From NCBI GenBank assembly GCA_018065165.1, contig JAGHTV010000199.1, forward strand, positions 1 through 9,781: a DNA stretch of 9,781 bases. Direction: 5' to 3'. Numbering within the stretch: position 1 is the stretch's first letter; every line of letters begins with the position of its first letter. Positions 1 to 6,337 of the stretch are shown one piece after another. The position numbers and the translations under genes were made by a program. Origin of the DNA: Candidatus Sodaliphilus fimicaballi (GTDB lineage Bacteria; Bacteroidota; Bacteroidia; Bacteroidales; Muribaculaceae). The notes under the pieces are model-generated. The model had not been told where the DNA came from. It searched no databases and worked only from the letters and a program-made list of their open reading frames with translations.

Positions 1-157
1 AGCCCACTAACCGCTGCTCACTCCCTTGAGCTCGCCTAACGGCTCGGTTACACTGATTAAAAATTTATTTTAATTTCTTTTAATTTCTGTCAGTCTATTT
101 CCGCGAGATCTGCGAGAGGCAAAAATCTAACGATAATTACAAAACCAACTGATTACT
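1..157. other. Leader region of the GYF/DUF3298 gene, no recognised element
   Basis: I see no TAnnTTTG box, hairpin terminator or convincing gene end here. Bases 57-88 are an AT-rich run with repeated TTTAATTTC, which may be part of a promoter. A short open stretch from base 1 to a TAA at 37-39 could be the tail of an upstream gene but is too short to support. Confidence 0.4.
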
Positions 158-1369
158 ATGCAATTCTATTACGTCGACAAGAACAATCAGCAGCAAGGTC
201 CTGTCAGCCGCGAAGGGCTGGCACAATGTGGCTGCACGCCCACCACACTGGTGTGGCACGAGGGTATGACAAGCTGGCTCCCCGCTGGCGAAGTTCCCGA
301 ACTGGCAGGTATGTTCCCCCCGGTTCCGCCTGTAGCTCAAGCAGCAACACCTCCCACTCCTCCTGTGCCTGCTGCACCCGTAGCACCCATTGAGCCTACA
401 ACAAACCGCTACGAAACGCTCGAGCAAGAGGAAATAAAAAAGAGCAAAATCCCATACATAATAGGAGCATTGGTCGTGTGTATTGCCGCTGCTGTGGGCG
501 CATACTACCTTGTATCCAATCATGGCCAGAACGGTGGCGAAGAACCCATTGTTAGCGACACTATTGCTGCTCCCGTGGATAGCGTACCCGTAGAGGGCGA
601 CACAGCCTTTGTAGCTCACCTCACTACCAAGCAGGTACAGCAGACATCTTACTTCATCGCCGACAACGACGACGAGGACAATCCATACGTTTACCTCACC
701 AAGTTCATTGAGCTTCAGTGGCCCAATGAGGCAAACTTCAACATCACTCCCCTGTGCGAGGCTATGAACTACTGCATGTTCAAGAAACGCGTCGAGGATC
801 CCAAGGTTGCGGCAAAGGGTTTCCTGTCACGCGGTGATGAAGACGGAGACGGAATGCTTAACTGGCGTCCCAACAAGACCTCGGTACATGAGGGCACCGG
901 CGACAATGCCTATGCTTGGAACTGGTCGACCGATGTTAGCTGCACACAAGTTAGCGAGAAGTTACCCGTAAACATGGTGGCTTTCTCAATGTATGGCAGC
1001 GAGTACACTGGTGGTGCTCACGGCATGCCTTACATGTATGGCACAGTGAACTACGACTGCCAGCTAGGACAAGCTGTTGCCTATGCCGACATCTTCAATC
1101 CCGGTAGCGACAAGAAGATTCTGCAACTCATCATTTCAGCCCGTCGCAAGATGAAAGAGTATGACGCCGACTATGGCTCAGAGCCTAACCGTATCCCCAA
1201 GGAGACAATGCTCATTCTCGAGAAGTCAATCTCATTCACCTATGGCGCATACGAGATTGCACCCTATGCCGAGGGTATGCCCGAGATATTCCTGAAACTG
1301 GAGCAAATCAAGCCCTATCTCAACGACTACGGTCTGGAAATATATAGCCGCGAGCTTCCTAAACAATAG
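158..1369 (+). CDS. GYF_2 (DUF4339) - transmembrane - DUF3298 (RsiV-like) envelope protein
   Basis: This is a 403-residue single-pass membrane protein. Residues 1-50 match the bacterial GYF_2 domain (FYYVDKNNQQQGPVS, then TLVWHEGMTSWLPA), a presumed protein-binding module. Residues 53-79 are a Pro/Ala-rich linker. KKSK at about 94-97 followed by a hydrophobic helix (about 98-120) predicts the N-terminus inside and the C-terminus in the periplasm. The C-terminal part (about 279-390) carries DUF3298 hallmarks: EYTGGAHG at 282-289, GQAVAYADIF, and YEIAPYAEG near the end. DUF3298 also forms the outer domain of the anti-sigma factor RsiV, but no sigma-factor gene or anti-sigma domain is visible here, so a sensor role is inference. 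A DEDGDG stretch at 227-232 resembles a calcium loop but lacks an acidic residue at loop position 12. The ATG is the first in frame and places the GYF domain at the extreme N-terminus. The last 25 codons include a 41-bp repeat found again at 4036. Domain calls are firm; function is unknown. Confidence 0.9.
   Translation: MQFYYVDKNNQQQGPVSREGLAQCGCTPTTLVWHEGMTSWLPAGEVPELAGMFPPVPPVAQAATPPTPPVPAAPVAPIEPTTNRYETLEQEEIKKSKIPYIIGALVVCIAAAVGAYYLVSNHGQNGGEEPIVSDTIAAPVDSVPVEGDTAFVAHLTTKQVQQTSYFIADNDDEDNPYVYLTKFIELQWPNEANFNITPLCEAMNYCMFKKRVEDPKVAAKGFLSRGDEDGDGMLNWRPNKTSVHEGTGDNAYAWNWSTDVSCTQVSEKLPVNMVAFSMYGSEYTGGAHGMPYMYGTVNYDCQLGQAVAYADIFNPGSDKKILQLIISARRKMKEYDADYGSEPNRIPKETMLILEKSISFTYGAYEIAPYAEGMPEIFLKLEQIKPYLNDYGLEIYSRELPKQ
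1292..1332 (+). repeat. 41-bp direct repeat, copy 1 (inside the intact GYF/DUF3298 gene)
   Basis: These 41 bases, starting at codon 379 of the GYF/DUF3298 gene, are identical base for base to 4036-4076 in the same orientation. Identity begins abruptly: the bases to the left (tc here, aa in the other copy) and everything further upstream do not match. To the right identity decays: 1333 differs, the next five bases match, then the two copies diverge while still encoding similar protein ends (LEIYSRELPKQ here, LELFARELPAETK there). Confidence 0.95.
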
Positions 1370-1409
1370 TTGCTCCATATTTCGAACTGACTATAATTTG
1401 ACAAGAAAC

Positions 1410-1445
1410 AGCAAGCCACAACCCGATAATGAGTTGTGGCTTGCT
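1410..1445. terminator. Bidirectional intrinsic-type terminator hairpin between convergent genes
   Basis: A perfect 13-bp inverted repeat (AGCAAGCCACAAC at 1410-1422 and its reverse complement at 1433-1445) encloses a 10-nt loop. It lies 40 nt after the stop of the GYF/DUF3298 gene and 23 nt after the stop of the BspA-like gene on the other strand. The + strand exit is T-rich (TGTATTTATAATC). The - strand exit begins GTTTCTTGTC. Neither has a long uninterrupted T run, but the stem is strong and the position between two convergent stops fits shared termination. Confidence 0.8.
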
Positions 1446-1468
1446 TGTATTTATAATCTATTATTGGA

Positions 1469-3880
1469 TTATAGCCCTAAGATGATGTTGATAATTGCAT
1501 TAACATCGGCCACGTCAACATTACCATCGCCAGTCACGTCGCCACGACCGTCATAAGCAGTCTTAGCAACATTACCCAGAATCATGTCAATGACGAGGTT
1601 CATATCGGCTACGTCAACATTGCCATCGCCATTTACGTCACCCTTCTTGGCATCGTTGAAACCATAGTCAATTTCCTTGACATCCAAAAACTCTTTCCAC
1701 TGGTCAGTCTGCTCATAATTAGAGCGATAACCCTTGGGGACATAAAGTGTTGAATTATTCTTGTTGGTGTTTGCAAACACGTTAGTGCCCATAGTCACTC
1801 TATCGTGTACACCCTCGATACGAGAATAGATATCCATACCTGAAGTGCTAATATCAAAAGCATAATTTCCGATATTTCTCACACTGCGACCAATGGTAAG
1901 TTTCTTCAGTCCATTACATCCCCTAAAAGCATTAGCGGCAATCAGCTCCACCTTGTCGGGGATAGTTAATTCAGTAATCTTATTGCAACCGTAGAATGCA
2001 CCACTGCGGATGACTGTAAGTTCTTCATTAAGTTTTACGCTCGTGAGGTTTGTACAGTTCATAAAACTAAATTCGCCAATTTCTACAAGATGTGTAGCTG
2101 CATACAGGTCAAGTGTCTTGAGCGCTGGGGTAACACCATAGATCCCTTCGCAGGCACTATTAGCAATCCTGGTGAGATAGAACTTGTAATTCTCGCCCGA
2201 AGTTTCCATACGGTTGTTGAAAGCATAGATTACAGGCATATAGCTCTGGAGAGTTTCGTCCATCTTCACGAGTATGGCTTCGCCATATACGCCATTTTTG
2301 GGCTGGGTGCGCACAACATAGTAGTTGAGGTTAGTATCCACAAAGTCAAAAATATTATTTGTGGCATTAAAAGACGAGAACTTGCTGTATCCGGTTTTTG
2401 ATGAATAAGAAGTTTTGGCATAGCCCGTACAATTGGGATAATACAATCTCATATTCTCATTGCTGGGGAATGTATTCTCATAGCATGTGGGAGCATCATA
2501 AGCAGTCAGATAGACATTTTGAAGAGAAGAGCAATAATTAAACGCACTATTGCCGATCTCTTTTACCGAACTGGGAATATATACTGTCAACAGGTTAGAA
2601 CAATTAGCAAATGCATTGCCATTAATATTCTGTAAGCCATAAGGCAAATGGAAATTGGTTAAGTTCAAGCATTTGTCAAACGCCCAGCTTCCAATGGTTT
2701 TCGCGCCCGAATAAATGCATGCATTGCTGGGAGCGCCCTCGGGGCAGCGAATCAATTTTGAGCCATCTTTATTATAAAGCATTGTACCAGGTTGCAGAAT
2801 GCCCAGGTAGTTCTTGCCCTGGTAGCATGCATAGGTCTTGTTGCCTTCATCTACATAAATGTCTGCTAAGCTTGTACATCCGTCAACAAATGAAACCGAA
2901 ACGTCATTGCACATTTCAGGGACAATGATTTCTTTGAGGTTTTTACAGCCATAAAATGCTGCATAGCCAATGGTCTCGACGCTGTTGGGCAGGCGCAATT
3001 CTGTTGCTGGAACCCCCTTGAAAGCCAGTTTGCCCACAGTCTTAATAAAATTGAAATTACTGAGGTCTAATTTCTTGACTTTGGTAAGATTAATGAAAGA
3101 GCTATCATTGATAGCACTTGCTGCACTTATTGCGGGAGCAACAACCTCGTAGTTAGAGCTTGCATCAGATATTTCTTTTGCACCACAGATTGAGAATACT
3201 CTCTCGCCCTGCGCATTCTCACTAATCACGCATGCCAAATCCAGTACATGCTTGTTGTTGACGTCATACAAATATATATAGTTATCACCAAAGTCATAAA
3301 CTTTGGTAACACTCTTACAAGCACCATACACCGAGTGTGCTTTATACAATGGCACAATGTTAGCGCCATTGTTAGCCAAGAAAAGGTTTATATTTTTTTC
3401 ACGGCCACCAAAAGCATTTGCATGGGTATTGGGAGGCGTGGGGGAACTCATGCACAAGGTAGTGAGACTACTGCAATTATTAAATGCGTTGGCATTAATC
3501 GTCTTAACCGATGATGGCAGATGCGCCCATACAATTATATTGCAATCAAATGCATAAGACTCGATAGTGGTCAAACCATAACCAAACTCAATACTGTGTG
3601 ACTCAATGCCTGAAAACACATGAGCACCTACTGCGTCAACGTCATAGTTTTTATTGTTATATAATACACTGCCAGGAACAGCGGTAGAGCCATATAAACC
3701 ATCCACATTCTTACCCGCATCAGTAAGGCTAACGAGTTTTACCTTACCACGTGCCGAATTGGTGCTTTCTTTCGTAATCTGGAAATTAAAATACTTGCCG
3801 TAAGTGAATACATCGCCCACAGCAGCACTTGCGGTGATGGCAATCACAGCACAAGCGATTAGTGATAAGAATTTCTTCAT
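1469..3880 (-). CDS. Secreted BspA-type leucine-rich repeat protein with C-terminal dockerin-like repeats
   Basis: This 803-residue protein starts with a Sec signal peptide (MKKFLSLIACAVIAITASAA, cleavage near residue 20). Four blocks of LRR_5 (BspA/Treponema type) repeats follow at about 83-147, 281-345, 390-472 and 595-720. They carry the usual phrases, such as TIGSWAFDKCLNLTNFHLP and EIGNSAFNYCSSLQNVYL, and the last block closes with TLYVPKGYRSNYEQ. Residues 748-803 hold two dockerin type I-like calcium repeats, DVNGDGNVDVADMN and, 33 residues later, DVTGDGNVDVADVN, and the protein ends there. No T9SS or LPXTG sorting tail is seen. BspA relatives bind host or matrix proteins and can mediate adhesion; that role here is inference. 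Cys10 could pass as a lipobox (LIAC), but it is preceded by only nine residues and followed by hydrophobic sequence, so signal peptidase I is likelier. The gene is visibly AT-richer than its neighbours and is transcribed from its own promoter at 3985-4015. Confidence 0.92.
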   Translation of the reverse strand: MKKFLSLIACAVIAITASAAVGDVFTYGKYFNFQITKESTNSARGKVKLVSLTDAGKNVDGLYGSTAVPGSVLYNNKNYDVDAVGAHVFSGIESHSIEFGYGLTTIESYAFDCNIIVWAHLPSSVKTINANAFNNCSSLTTLCMSSPTPPNTHANAFGGREKNINLFLANNGANIVPLYKAHSVYGACKSVTKVYDFGDNYIYLYDVNNKHVLDLACVISENAQGERVFSICGAKEISDASSNYEVVAPAISAASAINDSSFINLTKVKKLDLSNFNFIKTVGKLAFKGVPATELRLPNSVETIGYAAFYGCKNLKEIIVPEMCNDVSVSFVDGCTSLADIYVDEGNKTYACYQGKNYLGILQPGTMLYNKDGSKLIRCPEGAPSNACIYSGAKTIGSWAFDKCLNLTNFHLPYGLQNINGNAFANCSNLLTVYIPSSVKEIGNSAFNYCSSLQNVYLTAYDAPTCYENTFPSNENMRLYYPNCTGYAKTSYSSKTGYSKFSSFNATNNIFDFVDTNLNYYVVRTQPKNGVYGEAILVKMDETLQSYMPVIYAFNNRMETSGENYKFYLTRIANSACEGIYGVTPALKTLDLYAATHLVEIGEFSFMNCTNLTSVKLNEELTVIRSGAFYGCNKITELTIPDKVELIAANAFRGCNGLKKLTIGRSVRNIGNYAFDISTSGMDIYSRIEGVHDRVTMGTNVFANTNKNNSTLYVPKGYRSNYEQTDQWKEFLDVKEIDYGFNDAKKGDVNGDGNVDVADMNLVIDMILGNVAKTAYDGRGDVTGDGNVDVADVNAIINIILGL
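1502..1643 (-). repeat. Direct repeat encoding the two dockerin-like calcium loops
   Basis: Two near-identical stretches of about 40 bp (about 1502-1542 and 1601-1643, offset 99 bp, i.e. 33 codons) encode the two DVnGDGNVDVAD loops at the end of the BspA-like protein. They differ by a handful of mainly synonymous bases, as expected for a duplicated dockerin repeat. In dockerins, Asp/Asn at positions 1, 3 and 5 and a late Asp of each loop bind calcium, and these are present in both copies. Confidence 0.85.
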
Positions 3881-3984
3881 AATCTTCTATATTTTGTTTT
3901 GTTATTTTCAGTAATTGGGTACTCTTTTTTGTTTTCAGGTTTATAGTGTTACTGCTAAAAAACAGTTCCCATTATTTTAATCTG

Positions 3985-4015
3985 CAAATATATACAATAA
4001 ATTCTACATTATCAA
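3985..4015 (-). promoter_or_regulatory. Bacteroidetes-type promoter of the BspA-like gene
   Basis: On the - strand a TTG (4015-4013) is followed after 20 nt by TATATTTG (3992-3985). This matches the Bacteroidetes consensus of a -33 TTG and a -7 TAnnTTTG at the expected spacing. The predicted start of transcription is near 3979, giving a leader of about 100 nt rich in A/T. The bases just before the ATG read AGAAGATT, at best a weak ribosome binding site, which is normal in this phylum. The promoter begins only about 20 bp from the orphan repeat copy at 4036. Confidence 0.7.
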
Positions 4016-4035
4016 CACATTTCCATAAAGAATAA

Positions 4036-4076
4036 CTGAAACTGGAGCAAATCAAGCCCTATCTCAACGACTACGG
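4036..4076 (+). repeat. 41-bp direct repeat, copy 2 (orphan copy)
   Basis: This copy is identical over 41 bases to 1292-1332, same orientation, 2744 bp downstream. It has the arrangement of the two ends of an inserted segment whose left side completes the reading frame of the target gene. No integrase or transposase gene lies between the copies. Confidence 0.95.
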
Positions 4077-4119
4077 CCTGGAGCTCTTCGCCCGCGAGCT
4101 CCCCGCTGAAACCAAATAA
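4036..4119 (+). pseudogene. Orphan 3' end of a second GYF/DUF3298 gene
   Basis: An 84-base in-frame remnant encodes LKLEQIKPYLNDYG followed by LELFARELPAETK and a TAA stop. It corresponds to the last 25 codons of the intact gene at 158-1369, with a slightly different, more GC-rich end. No start codon, upstream coding sequence or promoter accompanies it: the bases before 4036 belong to the AT-rich leader region of the BspA-like gene. It ends 10 nt before the stop of the convergent glycosyltransferase gene. It is either the original 3' end of the intact gene, displaced by insertion of 1333-4035, or the last piece of a deleted tandem paralogue. Confidence 0.88.
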
Positions 4120-4129
4120 CACTACTTAT

Positions 4130-5023
4130 TTATTTCCCATACACAACATGGTGTGCAAATGTTCCTGGAACAGGAGTGTTTGCACACTGTGATTTATATT
4201 CCGTTTTCTGAAATGCAGCTTCTGACGTAAGCTGTTCAAACTTATAGGCATCAAACGGTTTATCTTTATAGTATTTCCAGAGAACATGGGTTGCGTCTTG
4301 GTCGACATGTGGCATCTGCTCAAAATAAAACTTAGCTTCTTCGCTGTTGGTAACCACATGCTTAAATATAAACTGATGAATAAAATAATCAAGAGCACGC
4401 TTATTATGTTTCCAGTAATTATATATCGCATTGCGCCATGCGCCCAGCAAAGGATGTCCTTTCTTGCTCACAATAAAACAGTTTTGAATGAAAGTGTGTG
4501 GGTATATGTTCTTACCCGCCAGATACATGAAGAAATCACAAGATGTGATATCTTCTGAAATTCTGTGAGGCAAAAAATCGGTAGCATCGAGCCACACGCC
4601 ACCATATTGCCACAATAATTCTACACGGCATATATCGGAAAAGTGAGCATCCCCTATCAGTCCCTTCTTCCTCTTATCAATAATATAGTCAGGCAAAGTG
4701 ATCCAGTCTGAAATATGTTCCTCGTCAATAATCACAAGTTGGCCTGGATGATGCTTGTTCACACTGCGCCAACATGCCTTCACAACGTTAGGGGCATGTT
4801 TCTCACCTTGTAACCACATCGAAAAGAACTTTTTAGATGTTTCTAAAGTAATGGGCATGGGAGGCACATCAATGGGAATTTGTCTCAAATACCATTGTAT
4901 AAAGCGATAAGATATTAATGGTTCGTCAGGACGCTTTCCTCCACATCGCCATTCTGGATAGCATACGTGCTTCCAGAACATCCTTATGAAGTTATTTATG
5001 GTTTTAGCAATACGGTAATTCAT
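4130..5023 (-). CDS. Caps_synth / GT32-like glycosyltransferase (capsular polysaccharide type)
   Basis: This 297-residue protein resembles the capsular polysaccharide synthesis family (Caps_synth, related to GT32 with the OCH1/mannosyltransferase-type fold). Signature stretches appear in the expected order: FFSMWLQGEKHAPNVVKACW, then LVIIDEEHISDW, LPDYIIDKRKKGLIGDAHFSD, and ELLWQYGGVWLDAT with Asp146 in the nucleotide-sugar/metal-binding DXD-like position. Such enzymes transfer a sugar from a nucleotide donor to a growing surface glycan at the cytoplasmic face of the membrane; the actual donor and acceptor cannot be read. I chose the ATG at 5023 over a TTG two codons upstream (5029), because ATG is far commoner and the two extra residues add nothing conserved. 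No signal peptide or membrane helix is obvious. The gene is AT-rich compared with ychF next to it. It stands alone on its strand with a -7 box at 5067-5074. Its 3' end contains a long dyad (4151-4187). Confidence 0.85.
   Translation of the reverse strand: MNYRIAKTINNFIRMFWKHVCYPEWRCGGKRPDEPLISYRFIQWYLRQIPIDVPPMPITLETSKKFFSMWLQGEKHAPNVVKACWRSVNKHHPGQLVIIDEEHISDWITLPDYIIDKRKKGLIGDAHFSDICRVELLWQYGGVWLDATDFLPHRISEDITSCDFFMYLAGKNIYPHTFIQNCFIVSKKGHPLLGAWRNAIYNYWKHNKRALDYFIHQFIFKHVVTNSEEAKFYFEQMPHVDQDATHVLWKYYKDKPFDAYKFEQLTSEAAFQKTEYKSQCANTPVPGTFAHHVVYGK
4151..4187. repeat. 37-bp dyad inside the 3' end of the glycosyltransferase gene
   Basis: Outer arms GTGTGCAAA (4151-4159) and TTTGCACAC (4179-4187) are perfect inverted repeats. 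Inner arms TCCTG (4163-4167) and CAGGA (4171-4175) form a second perfect stem around a GAA loop. The three positions between the stems (TGT and GTG) form consecutive G-U wobble pairs only in + strand RNA, giving a continuous 17-bp stem there. In - strand RNA, the gene's own mRNA, they are mismatches. The dyad covers the last codons before the stop. It could act as a terminator-like structure for either convergent transcript or as a protein-binding site. No T-run follows closely, so function is open. Confidence 0.6.
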
Positions 5024-5066
5024 AACCAATAATCAATTTGCTTGCGACAACACAGTTATACAGCCT

Positions 5067-5074
5067 CAAAGATA
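5067..5074 (-). promoter_or_regulatory. Probable -7 box of the Caps_synth glycosyltransferase gene
   Basis: The - strand reads TATCTTTG, matching TAnnTTTG, 44-51 nt before the ATG at 5023. A TTG at the ideal distance upstream is absent (the nearest is only 11 nt away), so the -33 element is weak or missing. The leader would be about 35-40 nt and has no clear Shine-Dalgarno sequence. Confidence 0.5.
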
Positions 5075-5147
5075 GTAAAAAACGACAAAAAAACATTGAA
5101 GATTTGGCATTTTTATCTTGTCAGCATAAAATTCCCATGATTTTTCG

Positions 5148-5155
5148 TAAATTTG
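5148..5155 (+). promoter_or_regulatory. Probable -7 box of ychF
   Basis: TAAATTTG matches the Bacteroidetes -7 consensus 41 nt before the ychF ATG. A TTG upstream (5118-5120) is 27 nt away, longer than the usual 19-21. The same TAAATTTGCAA string recurs at 9748-9758 before the start at the window edge, supporting it as a promoter element. Together with 5067-5074 it makes 5024-5195 a divergent promoter region. Confidence 0.6.
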
Positions 5156-5195
5156 CAAAAAATTACTGAACACTTAGATAAAACAAGATATAACT

Positions 5196-6296
5196 ATGGC
5201 ACTTCAATGCGGTATCGTAGGCCTTCCCAATGTGGGCAAGAGCACCCTTTTCAACTGTCTGTCAAACGCTAAGGCACAGTCGGCTAACTTTCCCTTCTGT
5301 ACTATTGAGCCCAATGTGGGCGTGATTACAGTCCCCGACGAGCGTCTCAACGAGCTCGCCAAGATATGTAACCCCAAGCGCGTAGTTCCCACTACAGTCG
5401 AGATTGTAGATATCGCCGGCCTCGTTAAGGGTGCGTCTAAGGGCGAGGGTCTAGGCAACAAGTTCCTGGGCAACATCCGTGAGACCGATGCCATACTGCA
5501 CGTGCTGCGCTGCTTTGACGACGGCAACGTAACTCACGTAGACGGCAGCGTTGATCCTGTACGCGACAAGGAAGTCATCGACCTTGAGCTGCAGCTGCGC
5601 GACCTCGAGAGCGTGGAGACACGCATTGCCAAGGTACAGAAGCAGGCTGCTACTGGCGATCGCGAGGCAAAGGTTGCCTACGAGGTGCTCAAGCGCTACC
5701 AGGAGGCCCTGCAAAGCGGCAAGAACGCTCGCAGCGTAGAACTCCTGAACAAGGACGAGGAGAAGGTGGCTCACGACCTGTTCCTGCTCACCAACAAGCC
5801 TGTGCTCTACGTGTGCAACGTTGACGACGCAAGTGCAGTTGACGGCAACCAGTATGTTGACGCCGTGCGCGAAGCCGTTAAGGACGAGAATGCCGAGATT
5901 CTGGTGGTAGCCGCTCAAACCGAGAGCGAGATTGCCGAACTCGAGACTGCCGAGGAGCGTGAGATGTTCCTCGCCGAGATAGGTCTGCAAGAGAGTGGCG
6001 TGAACCGCCTCATCAAGGCTGCCTACTCATTGCTCAACCTGCAGACATTCCTCACCGCCGGTCCCGACGAGTGCCGTGCATGGACCTTCCGCAAGGGCAG
6101 CAAGGCTCCACAGTGTGCTGGTATCATCCACACCGACTTTGAGCGTGGATTCATTCGTGCCGAGGTCATCAAGTATGACGACTACATCGCCTATGGTAGC
6201 GAGGCAGCCGTAAAGGAGGCAGGCAAGATGCACGTCGAGGGCAAGGAATATGTGTTCCAGGATGGCGACATCGTGGTGTTCCGCTTCAACGTCTAA
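5196..6296 (+). CDS. ychF: Ribosome-associated P-loop ATPase YchF (OLA1 family)
   Basis: This 366-residue, full-length member of the universal Obg-related YchF/OLA1 family hydrolyses ATP in preference to GTP, associates with ribosomes and modulates translation and stress responses. Visible features are the P-loop GLPNVGKS (9-16), Cys35 (equivalent to the redox-sensitive cysteine of E. coli YchF), switch II DIAG (72-75), the coiled-coil region with two helices (about 128-190), and the C-terminal TGS domain (about 280-363) with [12 protein letters not shown] and the family ending [12 protein letters not shown]. The G4 motif, NKxD in true GTPases and NxxE in most YchF, reads NVDD at 208-211, so Asp stands where Glu is usual. 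The ATG start gives the canonical [12 protein letters not shown] beginning. Codons are markedly more GC-rich than in the two genes to its left, as expected for a core gene. A GT4 gene follows after 41 nt with no visible promoter between. Confidence 0.97.
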   Translation: MALQCGIVGLPNVGKSTLFNCLSNAKAQSANFPFCTIEPNVGVITVPDERLNELAKICNPKRVVPTTVEIVDIAGLVKGASKGEGLGNKFLGNIRETDAILHVLRCFDDGNVTHVDGSVDPVRDKEVIDLELQLRDLESVETRIAKVQKQAATGDREAKVAYEVLKRYQEALQSGKNARSVELLNKDEEKVAHDLFLLTNKPVLYVCNVDDASAVDGNQYVDAVREAVKDENAEILVVAAQTESEIAELETAEEREMFLAEIGLQESGVNRLIKAAYSLLNLQTFLTAGPDECRAWTFRKGSKAPQCAGIIHTDFERGFIRAEVIKYDDYIAYGSEAAVKEAGKMHVEGKEYVFQDGDIVVFRFNV

Positions 6297-6337
6297 GTTC
6301 TATATCCCCAACACCATAACACTCTTATACGACCGCT

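Noticed and set aside
1..39. Open frame from base 1 to a TAA, possibly the tail of an upstream gene
   Set aside because: Only 12 codons with no recognisable motif; chance is as likely.
836..871. EF-hand or dockerin-like calcium loop DEDGDG in the GYF/DUF3298 protein
   Set aside because: The acidic residue at loop position 12 is replaced by proline and no second loop is nearby.
3851..3880. Lipobox LIAC at residues 7-10 of the BspA-like protein, suggesting a lipoprotein
   Set aside because: The cysteine comes too early and the hydrophobic stretch continues past it to ASAA, which fits ordinary signal peptidase I cleavage.
1292..4076. Mobile element with attachment sites formed by the 41-bp repeat
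   Set aside because: Not annotated as a mobile element because no integrase, transposase, terminal inverted repeat or target-site duplication of usual kind is visible; kept as a finding only.
5021..5029. TTG at 5029 as start of the Caps_synth glycosyltransferase
   Set aside because: An ATG two codons later is the better start and no ribosome binding site favours the TTG.
5451..5990. Long open frame antisense to ychF
   Set aside because: ychF is certain on the + strand; the antisense product is Leu/Val-rich noise with no motif or promoter.
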